A stretch of 64,000 bases of DNA from an uncultured Oscillospiraceae bacterium. Its GTDB lineage: Bacteria; Bacillota; Clostridia; Oscillospirales; Ruminococcaceae. The stretch covers positions 103,790 to 167,789 of the forward strand of contig CAJUHS010000002.1 in the NCBI GenBank assembly GCA_910586535.1, written 5' to 3'. Positions 35,406 through 43,750 of this stretch are shown piece after piece (position 1 is the stretch's first letter; the number at the start of each line of letters is the position of its first letter). The notes beneath the pieces were generated by a model. The model was not told where the DNA came from. It ran no database searches and was given only the letters and a program-made list of their open reading frames with translations. The translations under genes and the position numbers were made by a program.

Positions 35406-36873
35406 AACAGATTAATCCCCCGCAGCCCTCGTTGATAATGCGTTCGAGAGTTTCCTGAAGCTTCAGCCGCGCATCTACCGGCATACGGTAAAGTTTGTTG
35501 TGCAGACCCTCGTTCACAAGCTCGTGGAGCGACTTGCCGAATATGTTGGACTCCCATATCTTCTGAGGGCTTTCCTCAAACTCTTTGAGAAGGTACATCA
35601 CAAGCTCCTCGGACTGCTTTTCCGACCCCACTATAGGGCTTACCTCGGTAACGATATCCGCTTTCATCATATGTATGGACGGCGCGGAGGCTTTCAGACG
35701 AACACCGTATTTTCCGCCCTGCTTGACAATCTCAGGCTCTTCAAGGGACAGCTCGTCAATGGTCGGCATAACTATTCCGTAACCGGTAGCGTCAACCTCG
35801 GACAAAGCGTTCTCGATCTTTTCGTACTTAGCCTTTACTGCTGTAAGCTCTTTCAGAAGAGGCATAAGATCGCTTTCCCCGCCTATCTCTATGCCTGTCT
35901 CCTCGCCCAGCACCTTAAAGAAAAGATTACTTTTCAGCTCTGCGTATATCTCAGCGCTGCCTTTGCCCAGGTCTATCTCCGAGACTGCGGCGCGGCTTAT
36001 GTTCTCGTTGCCAGCAATACTGTCAGCAACGCTGTTTATATCGCGTACGAACTTAACGTTTTCCGCTGCGGAACGTATTGTATCGAAAACGTTGTTTTTG
36101 AGCCAGTGTCCCTTTGAAAGACCCGTTATCCACTTCGGCATACAGATGTTTATTTCCTTTATGGGGAATGCGTACAGCACCTGTTTTAAGATGTTGTGTA
36201 TGTCGTCATCCTCAAGGTCTACGCAGTTAACAGGTATAACAGGAGTTTCGTATTTTTGCGAAAGCTCTCCGGCAAGCTGCACAGCTTCCCTTGACTGCGG
36301 ATATACACAGTTCAGCAGCACAACAAAAGGCTTGTTTATGGAATTTAGCTCGTTTATCACACGCTGCTCGGCTTCTTCGTACTCCTCACGGGGAATATCC
36401 GAAATACTTCCGTCGGTAGTTATCACAAGTCCGATAGTGGAATGATCCTGAATGACCTTGCGCGTTCCCACCTCTGCCGCCATCGCAAAGGGAACTTCCT
36501 CGTCAAACCATGGCGTAATCACCATTCTCGGAGCTTCGTTCTCAATATACCCTATTGCACTGGGAACGATATATCCCACGCAATCTATCATGCGCGCGTT
36601 GAATCGTGCCTTTTCCCCGATAGTCACCTCTACGGCTTCCTCTGGAATAAATTTAGGCTCGGTAGTCATTATTGTCTTTCCTGCCGACGACTGGGGAAGC
36701 TCGTCAACAGCCCGTTCACGGCGGTACTCGCTGGCAATGTTCGGGATAACAAGACTTTCCATAAACTTCTTGATAAATGTGGATTTTCCTGTTCTCACAG
36801 GACCCACAACGCCGATGTAAATATCGCCGTCGGTACGTTTGGCTATATCGCAGTAAATATCGTTATTGCTCAT
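35395..36873 (-). CDS. spoIVA: Stage IV sporulation protein A
   Basis: SpoIVA is the ATPase that polymerises around the forespore as the base layer of the spore coat. The 492-residue length is exact for the family. The Walker A loop is IGVVGPVRTGKSTFIKKFM, with TTEPKFIPEEA and the DCVGYIVPSA switch region, and the conserved C-terminus ends GCGGLICFIL, needed for forespore targeting. It lies 25 bases after the SPOCS/LysM gene and is probably read from a sigma-E-type promoter upstream of that gene, which I could not identify with confidence. Confidence 0.97.
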   Translation of the reverse strand: MSNNDIYCDIAKRTDGDIYIGVVGPVRTGKSTFIKKFMESLVIPNIASEYRRERAVDELPQSSAGKTIMTTEPKFIPEEAVEVTIGEKARFNARMIDCVGYIVPSAIGYIENEAPRMVITPWFDEEVPFAMAAEVGTRKVIQDHSTIGLVITTDGSISDIPREEYEEAEQRVINELNSINKPFVVLLNCVYPQSREAVQLAGELSQKYETPVIPVNCVDLEDDDIHNILKQVLYAFPIKEINICMPKWITGLSKGHWLKNNVFDTIRSAAENVKFVRDINSVADSIAGNENISRAAVSEIDLGKGSAEIYAELKSNLFFKVLGEETGIEIGGESDLMPLLKELTAVKAKYEKIENALSEVDATGYGIVMPTIDELSLEEPEIVKQGGKYGVRLKASAPSIHMMKADIVTEVSPIVGSEKQSEELVMYLLKEFEESPQKIWESNIFGKSLHELVNEGLHNKLYRMPVDARLKLQETLERIINEGCGGLICFIL

Positions 36874-36898
36874 TACAGTATACCTCCATTGATTTTTT

Positions 36899-38449
36899 TC
36901 ACACTATCGGAATAAGGATCATACCCTTGCCTGAAACCGTATCATCCTCGATGTCGTTTTCCTCCATGATAGCCGATACAGATGTGCCGTACTTTTTGGC
37001 TATCTCCCAGAGATCCTCGTTGTCGTCTGTAAAATAAAGCTTTAATGCATAGCTACAGTTACGGTTCACAGGCTCGTTCTCGTCCACGGATATTTCGGTA
37101 ATTCCCTTTATGTTCATGCTGTTTTCTATTTCTCCGGTAATCCTTATTTCGGTCTTAGCCTCGATACTGCTGTCGGAAGCAAGATTATAAGAACAGGAAA
37201 CAGGCGTAAGCTTTATATCGGCGACGGACATTTCAGTAATGTTCTCCGCAGGAACATTAGCTGTAAAGGGTTCTTCCTTTTCAAGCATTATGGGTATACC
37301 GTCAGCATTTCTCGCCATTACCGTATAAACGGCGTTTCCGTTTATTACTATCCGTGCATTTTCGGGGTCGGGACGGGCATTTACGTTTCCTACCGAACAC
37401 CAGACGTCGTAAATACAGTCTATCCCTCCGTCGCCGTAATCAATGGAACTCTTTATAACAGCCGACGAATTTACGGATTGTGACGGAAGCTCTATCCGTA
37501 TGTCAGAACGTGTACTGTCAGTTTTATAGGATGTAGAGTATTCGTCTACCGCCAGATCCACGTTTGCCGTACGGTATGCCGAACAGGTAATGAGTATCGA
37601 CAGAGTGCATTCCGCGATCTTTGAATTACCGTCTCCATCGGAACGAGGCTCGGTTTCGCAAGAAATAACTTCCGCCTGAACGGAACAGTTATAGCGTTCG
37701 TCAATTCCCTCCAGATCGACTATTTGGGAGAACGGCATAGTGAACTGCATTGCTTCAACGCTGTCCTCGTCGTCCTTTACGCAGCTGTACAGCATATTTA
37801 TGCAAACCTCGCCCTTTGCGATAAGCTTATTGGCGATTACCTTTTTGTCGCTCGATACCACCACCGCGTCGCTTCTGAGGACATTTACAATAGGAGGCTT
37901 TGAAAGTCCGAGATCAAACTCCTCCGATACTGTGACACGCTTTGTTGTATAAAGCTTATTGGCTGGATATGTAACGGGGATCTTTTTTAGCTGGATATTT
38001 CCGCCGAAAGCGTCGCAGATTATATCTTTTTTATCAAGGTCTGAAACTCTGATCTTGATTGAGACCGCGCCTCGAATATCCAGCCTGCGCTGATTTACCG
38101 CGCGGCAGTTCATGTAATCCGTTTTAGGGATAATGCATACTCTCGGATCGGAGCAGGTTCTTCCCAGATCAATGCTTTTGGTGTAGGTAAGCTTCTGAGT
38201 TACCGACTGTACCGCGTTGCTGTTCTCGCTGCAGTAAAGAACGCGCACGCACACATACATCTCGTAGGTCAGTTTGTCTCCGTTGACGCTGTATGACACA
38301 ATCCCGGGCGTGGTCACGCATTTGAGTATCCGAAATATTTCGGGATAATAGTCCGGCAGCACATAATCCAGTTCCACCGACTGCTCCTGTGTATCGTCAA
38401 AAATTACCTCCGCGGACGCTATTTCTTCTCTGTTTACTTTAAAGTCCAT
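36899..38449 (-). CDS. SPOCS (DUF3794) and LysM domain protein
   Basis: The 516-residue protein holds repeated SPOCS/DUF3794 beta domains (one near residues 30-120, another near 165-260, a third near 310-400) and a C-terminal LysM domain (about 467-516, ALKLYFTDDNEDLWEIAKKY...GMILIPIV). Such proteins resemble SafA/SpoVID-type coat or cortex-interface proteins. Being directly upstream of spoIVA supports a spore-envelope role. The sequence starts DFKVNREEIASAEVIFDD, typical of the family, after GGAGGA. Confidence 0.9.
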   Translation of the reverse strand: MDFKVNREEIASAEVIFDDTQEQSVELDYVLPDYYPEIFRILKCVTTPGIVSYSVNGDKLTYEMYVCVRVLYCSENSNAVQSVTQKLTYTKSIDLGRTCSDPRVCIIPKTDYMNCRAVNQRRLDIRGAVSIKIRVSDLDKKDIICDAFGGNIQLKKIPVTYPANKLYTTKRVTVSEEFDLGLSKPPIVNVLRSDAVVVSSDKKVIANKLIAKGEVCINMLYSCVKDDEDSVEAMQFTMPFSQIVDLEGIDERYNCSVQAEVISCETEPRSDGDGNSKIAECTLSILITCSAYRTANVDLAVDEYSTSYKTDSTRSDIRIELPSQSVNSSAVIKSSIDYGDGGIDCIYDVWCSVGNVNARPDPENARIVINGNAVYTVMARNADGIPIMLEKEEPFTANVPAENITEMSVADIKLTPVSCSYNLASDSSIEAKTEIRITGEIENSMNIKGITEISVDENEPVNRNCSYALKLYFTDDNEDLWEIAKKYGTSVSAIMEENDIEDDTVSGKGMILIPIV

Positions 38450-38612
38450 GCGTATTCCTCCTGTTTAGATAATCAGAATCAAGAAGCGGACAGCAGTATA
38501 CGGATAACCCTGCCAAGCTTCAACTGCTAAAATATTTATATTCTGCTTCGGGAGCTTGTATGACTGTTTTTATTTATTGGGAAAAATTATCCTGCGTTTT
38601 TTCATATTTCTA

Positions 38613-38641
38613 TAGACAAAGCGGGTAAAAACAGGTATAAT
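38613..38641 (+). promoter_or_regulatory. Sigma-A promoter of the uridine-kinase-like gene
   Basis: TAGACA and TATAAT on the + strand are 17 bases apart, 43 bases before the start. The rest of the 234-base gap toward the SPOCS gene shows no gene. Confidence 0.75.
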
Positions 38642-38683
38642 TATAGTGTAATGATTATAAATCGGAATTTATAGGAGCAGGCA

Positions 38684-39217
38684 ATGAAAATAATAGCTAT
38701 CGGAGCTGTGACAGCAGGAGGAAAAACAACTGTTGTAAATGCAATAAAAAACAGGTTACCAAGAACAACTTCGCTTCACTTTGATGACTACTCATTCGAT
38801 GGAGAAGTCGATGACTTTACCAAATGGGTATCGGAACGTGAAGAATATTATAATGTATGGGACTTATCACCATTAAAAGCGGATGTTGAAAGAATCACCA
38901 ATAGCGGAGAGTATGACTATCTGCTTTTGGATTATCCGTTTGCATATCAGAATAAAATGATGAAAGATTATCTGGACTGCTGTATATTTATTGATACGCC
39001 ATTAGACATCGCAATGGCTCGAAGAGTGCTTAGAGACATGAAAAAAGCTTCTGCGGATGATATACGTAATGAAATGAATACATACTTGAACTCTACAAGA
39101 ATTTGTTATATTCAAATGCTAACAGATATTTTACCGACTTCTGATTATGTGATTGACGGAGCAAATGAACTTGAGGATATAATCAATGAAACTATGGAAA
39201 TTATTTCAAGGTGTTAA
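38684..39217 (+). CDS. P-loop kinase, uridine kinase-like
   Basis: The 177-residue protein has a Walker A loop AIGAVTAGGKTTVVNAI, the LHFDDYSFDG segment that resembles the base-binding region of uridine/phosphoribulokinases, a Walker B-like YDYLLLDYPFA, and FIDTPLDIAMARRVLRD with lid arginines. It is likely a nucleoside or small-molecule kinase. The substrate is not determined. AGGAG precedes the ATG. It is more AT-rich than the next gene and may be an acquired gene. Confidence 0.75.
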   Translation: MKIIAIGAVTAGGKTTVVNAIKNRLPRTTSLHFDDYSFDGEVDDFTKWVSEREEYYNVWDLSPLKADVERITNSGEYDYLLLDYPFAYQNKMMKDYLDCCIFIDTPLDIAMARRVLRDMKKASADDIRNEMNTYLNSTRICYIQMLTDILPTSDYVIDGANELEDIINETMEIISRC

Positions 39218-39291
39218 ATTCTGATTTATCCATTTTCTTGAACCGATAAAAAATATCAAATATGAATAAAAGGTTAAATTTTGCAAACCCC

Positions 39292-39320
39292 TTGACTTTT
39301 CGCTTGTTATATTGTAAAAT
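39292..39320 (+). promoter_or_regulatory. Sigma-A promoter of the alpha-xylosidase gene
   Basis: TTGACT (39292-39297) and TAAAAT (39315-39320) are 17 bases apart, 76 bases before the start codon. Confidence 0.8.
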
Positions 39321-39325
39321 GTGGC

Positions 39326-39339
39326 TGTAATCGTTTACA
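39326..39339 (+). promoter_or_regulatory. cre / LacI-family operator at the xylosidase transcription start
   Basis: TGTAATCGTTTACA fits the catabolite-responsive element consensus TGWAANCGNTNWCA at every position. It lies 5 bases past the -10 box, over the likely transcription start, a repressing position. CcpA or a local LacI-type repressor could bind; no LacI gene is adjacent. Confidence 0.75.
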
Positions 39340-39396
39340 AGCACTGTGGTCACGCTAAATAAGCAATAAAAATTTTTATAAAGGAGTTCGGTATTT

Positions 39397-41733
39397 ATGA
39401 AATTTTCAGACGGTTTCTGGCTCAACAAACGCGGCTTTGAGGTAAGCTACGCTTCACAGGCCTACGAAATCAAAACAGGCAAAAACTTCATCAACGTTCT
39501 TGCTCCCTCAAACTACATTCAGAACAGAGGAATGACGCTGGGAGGGCCTGTGCTTGAAGTAACTTTCTCATCCACACAAAAGGACGTTATCAAGGTATCT
39601 ATCGAGCATTTTAAGGGCGGACTTGACAATATGCCCAAGTTCGAGCTTTACGAGGATCAGGGCTATACTCCCGAAGTAAAGGAGTACGGCGAATACTGGG
39701 AGCTGATAAGCGGCTGCACAAAGGTGCGCGTGGGCAAGTTCAACTGGAATATCCAGTATTTCTACAGGGACAAGAAGCTGACAGGCGGCTCATGGAGAGC
39801 AACTACTGTTATCAATGAAAACCAGTTCAGACTCTCTTCACGCCTTGCCTATACTCAGGACGATACTTTCTGGGACTATCCTCAGGACGAGAGAAACGCC
39901 TACATAAGAGAGCAGCTTACACTTTCCGTGGGCGAGAATATTTACGGCTTCGGAGAGAAATTCACCACATTTGTCAAGAACGGTCAGACCGTTGAAACAT
40001 GGAACTCCGACGGCGGCACCTGTTCGGAGCAATCCTACAAGTGCATACCTTTCTACATTTCTTCACGAGGCTACGGCGTTTTTGTAAACAGCTCGGACAA
40101 GATATCCTATGAGGTCGCTTCCGATACGGTTTCCAAGGTTTCCATTACCGTTCCCGGAGAAAAGCTTGAATACTTCATGATCGGCGGCGAGAACCTCCAC
40201 GAGGTGCTTTCCAACTACACAACTCTGACCGGCAAGCCCGCCCTGCCTCCCGCCTATACTTTCGGACTCTGGCTCACTACTTCCTTTACCACAAAGTACG
40301 ACGAGGAAACAGTTACCTCATTTATCGACGGCATGGCTGAAAGGGATATTCCTTTACAGGTTTTCCACTTCGACTGCTTCTGGATGAAAGAGTACGAATG
40401 GTGCAACTTTGAGTGGGATACACGTCAGTTCCCCGATCCTCCCGCAATGCTGAAGCGTCTCAAGGACAGAGGTCTTGAGATATGCGTGTGGATCAACCCA
40501 TACATTGCCCAGCGTTCAAAGCTTTTTGACGAAGGCGCAAAAAACGGATACTTTATCAAGAACCTTGACGGAAGCGTTTTTCAATGCGATATGTGGCAGC
40601 CCGGCATGGCTGTTGTGGACTTCACAAATCCCGCCGCCTGCGAATGGTACGCTTCAAAGCTCCGCAAGCTCTGCGAAATGGGCGTTGACAGCTTTAAGAC
40701 TGACTTCGGCGAGAGAATCCCTACAAAGGTGAAATATTTTGACGGCTCCAATCCTATCGCAATGCACAACTACTATACTTATCTGTACAATAAAACGGTA
40801 TTCAATGTACTGAAAGAATATTACGGCGAAAATAAGGCTTGCCTGTTTGCACGTTCCGCAACGGCAGGCGGTCAGCAGTTCCCCGTACATTGGGGCGGCG
40901 ACTGCTCTGCGGAATATACCTCCATGGCTGAGACTCTCCGCGGCGGCTTATCTCTTTGCGCTTCCGGCTTCGGCTATTTCAGCCACGACATGAGCGGATT
41001 TGAAGCAACAGCTACTCCAGATATCTACAAGAGGTGGGCAGCGTTCGGACTGTTCTCCACACACTCCCGTCTCCACGGAAACAGCTCCTACAGAGTGCCC
41101 TGGCTCTTCGACGAAGAATCGGTGGACGTGCTCCGTTTCTTTACAAAGCTGAAAGGTAAGCTTATGCCTTACATCTGGTCACAGGCTATAAAGACCTCCA
41201 CAATGGGCGTACCTATGATGAGAGCAATGGTCATTGACTTTGAGAACGATCCTGCTTGTCTCAGCCTTGACCGTCAGTATATGTTCGGCGACAATATTTT
41301 GGTCGCTCCTATCTTCAACGACGAGGGTACTGCGGAATTTTACGTACCTGCGGGAACATGGACTGACATTATTTCCGGAAAGCAGTACGAGGGCGGCAAA
41401 TACTACAATGAGAAATTTGATTACTTCTCCCTCCCCTGTCTTGCTAAGCCAAACAGCATTGTTGCTTACGGTAACTTTGAAAAGAACTTTGAGTACGATT
41501 ATCTTAACGGTACGGAGTTCGTTATCTACGAACCCGAGGACGGAAAAACCATCGAGTGCAATATTTACAACACCGCTGCTGAAAAGGTATTCACTCTTAC
41601 AGCGCTCAGAAACGGCGACAAGGTTGAGGTTTCCTATACAAACACCTCCGCTTCTTTCACAGTTAAGGTGTTCGGCAAGGAACCCGTAACCGTTAATCCC
41701 TCCTGCAACGGAAAGGTTATTATTAATCTGTAA
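39397..41733 (+). CDS. GH31 alpha-xylosidase (YicI/XylS type)
   Basis: This 778-residue intracellular enzyme (no signal peptide) matches the GH31 YicI group, which removes alpha-linked xylose from xyloglucan oligosaccharides (isoprimeverose). The nucleophile is Asp436 in SFKTDFGERIPT and the acid/base Asp502 in HWGGDCSAEYTSM. Their 66-residue spacing equals that known for E. coli YicI. The N-terminal MKFSDGFWLNKRGFEVSYA is also typical. It stands alone on the + strand with its own promoter, cre-like operator and terminator. Confidence 0.93.
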   Translation: MKFSDGFWLNKRGFEVSYASQAYEIKTGKNFINVLAPSNYIQNRGMTLGGPVLEVTFSSTQKDVIKVSIEHFKGGLDNMPKFELYEDQGYTPEVKEYGEYWELISGCTKVRVGKFNWNIQYFYRDKKLTGGSWRATTVINENQFRLSSRLAYTQDDTFWDYPQDERNAYIREQLTLSVGENIYGFGEKFTTFVKNGQTVETWNSDGGTCSEQSYKCIPFYISSRGYGVFVNSSDKISYEVASDTVSKVSITVPGEKLEYFMIGGENLHEVLSNYTTLTGKPALPPAYTFGLWLTTSFTTKYDEETVTSFIDGMAERDIPLQVFHFDCFWMKEYEWCNFEWDTRQFPDPPAMLKRLKDRGLEICVWINPYIAQRSKLFDEGAKNGYFIKNLDGSVFQCDMWQPGMAVVDFTNPAACEWYASKLRKLCEMGVDSFKTDFGERIPTKVKYFDGSNPIAMHNYYTYLYNKTVFNVLKEYYGENKACLFARSATAGGQQFPVHWGGDCSAEYTSMAETLRGGLSLCASGFGYFSHDMSGFEATATPDIYKRWAAFGLFSTHSRLHGNSSYRVPWLFDEESVDVLRFFTKLKGKLMPYIWSQAIKTSTMGVPMMRAMVIDFENDPACLSLDRQYMFGDNILVAPIFNDEGTAEFYVPAGTWTDIISGKQYEGGKYYNEKFDYFSLPCLAKPNSIVAYGNFEKNFEYDYLNGTEFVIYEPEDGKTIECNIYNTAAEKVFTLTALRNGDKVEVSYTNTSASFTVKVFGKEPVTVNPSCNGKVIINL

Positions 41734-41930
41734 ATTTGCAGATAATTTAAATACGCGATAATACCTGACAGAGGCACTTGGTGCGGAAAAATCGTAGCTT
41801 GGCAGAACTATAAAACGCATTGCGAGTTACATCAGACACAGAACAATACAGGATCTGTTTCATATTAAAATTTATACAGAACTGTTTTACTGGATGGCAA
41901 AACAATTGCAGCAATGTGCAAACTTACACG

Positions 41931-41966
41931 AAAAAGCGACCTGCTTATGATAGCAAGTCGCTTTTT
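41931..41966 (+). terminator. Terminator downstream of the alpha-xylosidase
   Basis: A 10-bp stem (41931-41940 with 41957-41966) plus an inner 4-bp TGCT/AGCA stem ends in T6. It is about 200 bases after the stop codon. The bases in between show no gene, and the terminator can also face the leftward GH5 gene. Confidence 0.88.
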
Positions 41967-42023
41967 TATTTTGTTAAGGTAAGTTGATTTCTACAAACTT
42001 ACGCTTGCAACAATCACATTTTG

Positions 42024-43709
42024 TTATTTTGCTCGTTTAAGTTTATCTCTTAGGACTTTTTCAAGTTCTTTATTTAATTCCGAAGGCAGCTCTGCATCAT
42101 TATTGGCGTATAATCCAAAACTTGTTTCATGATATGTATGGTAGTTGTAGCTTATACGGTATTGCTCGCAAATGTCAATAACGTCCGACACCCAGCCCGC
42201 ACCGTTTCTTCCTTTTTTAAAACCCTCTGAAATTACTCCGAATTCTCCCATATAGATAGGAACATTGTGCTTTTCGGAATAATCTGCATAAATCTTAATC
42301 TCACTCTCGAGATAATCCTTATCTAACATAATGCAGCTTGAAGCTTTCGCATAATCCAAACGAACCGCAGGCTTTGAATCCGCCGTATCACTTTTGGCAT
42401 ATCCTGAAACAACATAATAGTAACCATTTTTCAATATAAACTTATCAGCCGAAGCTGTCAGCGCAGTGCGGTTTCCCGAAATTTTAAGACAACCGCTTCC
42501 GTTTCTGCCGTTATCGGAAACAGCTAAAACACCTGTACCGTCAGGACTCCAAGGATATAATCCCATTACATTTCCTTCGTTAAAATCGTAAAAATAAAGC
42601 GTTTTTTTCTTTCCGTTGGGAGATATTTCCGTAACGGTAATGTCGTCGAAATATGCCGCCCCCTCGGATTCATGAGCATATAACGCCGCTGACGCAATAT
42701 TGTAGTTATTGGATAACTGAAGCTTCCTGCTTTCAAAGTATGTCCACTCACCGTCAGTATTAACTGAATCAGCAGTAAGGCACCCTACCCAACCGTTTTC
42801 ATATTCAGCTGAAACAATTTGCTCAGACGGATATGTCATAGTAATACCCTCGGTTCCGGCCCACTGAGTACCTTGGTGAGTAAAGCTGAACGGTGAGTAA
42901 CAGTGAAATTCATAGATAACATTTTGATCGTTGATTTTGGGGAACGTATTCTCAGGAACAAACCAATCATAATCAGGAACCTTTTCACCGTTAATATCCT
43001 TTGCATTACAAAGACATTCGACAAAAAGCGCTTGATGCGGAGACGCTTTTCGCACTTCCTTTGCAATACGGTCAGTAAGTTCAAAATACTGTTCGGCGCT
43101 TTTCTCCATTGTATCAAGCAGCGGAACATAAGGCTCGTTCAACAGACCGTATCCCCATACTGCAGGTTCACCGGAATATCTCTCGGCGATAGCTTTCCAC
43201 AAAGCGATAAGCCGATTTTGGTTTTCAGCATCGTTCCAAAGCTCCATACCGTTTCCGGCAGACTGATATCCACCCTGAGGACAGTGCATATTAATTATAA
43301 TGCCCATACCGTATTTTTTTGCCCACTTTACATTTTTGTCCAGCCATTTAAAACCGCTCTCTTTATACTTATAGGGAGCAGCATCATCTTCAAAAAAGCA
43401 GTAATTAATGTAAAACCTGACAGAATTAAATCCCATTTCCGAAAGCTCTTTATAAGAATCCTCGGTATGGTGGTTATAATTTATTTTGTTGCTCCAGACA
43501 CTGTTGCCAAAAGCGATCCCTTTAATAACAAGCTTTTCACCGTCAATTCCAATAATATCCTTTCCGTCCGCATGAACAAATCCTGAGGGCTGATCTTTAG
43601 ATTTATCGCTTTTTTTTGCAGCGAAAACGCAAACAGACAGTATCAAAGGCAACACCGCAAATATTAACGAAAACAATGAAAAGCGCCTCAAAAACTTTTT
43701 CTTTTTCAT
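42024..43709 (-). CDS. Secreted GH5 glycoside hydrolase with an inserted beta-sandwich domain
   Basis: The 561-residue protein has a signal peptide (about 1-31) and a GH5 barrel, with GFNSVRFYINY, IIINMHCPQGG, the acid/base Glu192 in GYGLLNEPYVP, IYEFHCYSPF, and the nucleophile Glu489 in PIYMGEFGVI. The two catalytic Glu are 297 residues apart, against roughly 110-160 in ordinary GH5. The extra residues (about 300-460) look like a carbohydrate-binding jelly roll (EWTYFESRKLQLS...AAYFDDITVTEI). The activity is likely on beta-mannan or beta-glucan. It follows the GH26 gene by 41 bases. Confidence 0.88.
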   Translation of the reverse strand: MKKKKFLRRFSLFSLIFAVLPLILSVCVFAAKKSDKSKDQPSGFVHADGKDIIGIDGEKLVIKGIAFGNSVWSNKINYNHHTEDSYKELSEMGFNSVRFYINYCFFEDDAAPYKYKESGFKWLDKNVKWAKKYGMGIIINMHCPQGGYQSAGNGMELWNDAENQNRLIALWKAIAERYSGEPAVWGYGLLNEPYVPLLDTMEKSAEQYFELTDRIAKEVRKASPHQALFVECLCNAKDINGEKVPDYDWFVPENTFPKINDQNVIYEFHCYSPFSFTHQGTQWAGTEGITMTYPSEQIVSAEYENGWVGCLTADSVNTDGEWTYFESRKLQLSNNYNIASAALYAHESEGAAYFDDITVTEISPNGKKKTLYFYDFNEGNVMGLYPWSPDGTGVLAVSDNGRNGSGCLKISGNRTALTASADKFILKNGYYYVVSGYAKSDTADSKPAVRLDYAKASSCIMLDKDYLESEIKIYADYSEKHNVPIYMGEFGVISEGFKKGRNGAGWVSDVIDICEQYRISYNYHTYHETSFGLYANNDAELPSELNKELEKVLRDKLKRAK

Positions 43710-43750
43710 ATTAAAACCTCAAACAAGCAACATTAATTCCACTTGTCAAG

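Noticed and set aside
41734-41930. Possible small gene or transposon remnant after the alpha-xylosidase
   Set aside because: No frame with a ribosome site and no repeat pair that I could support.
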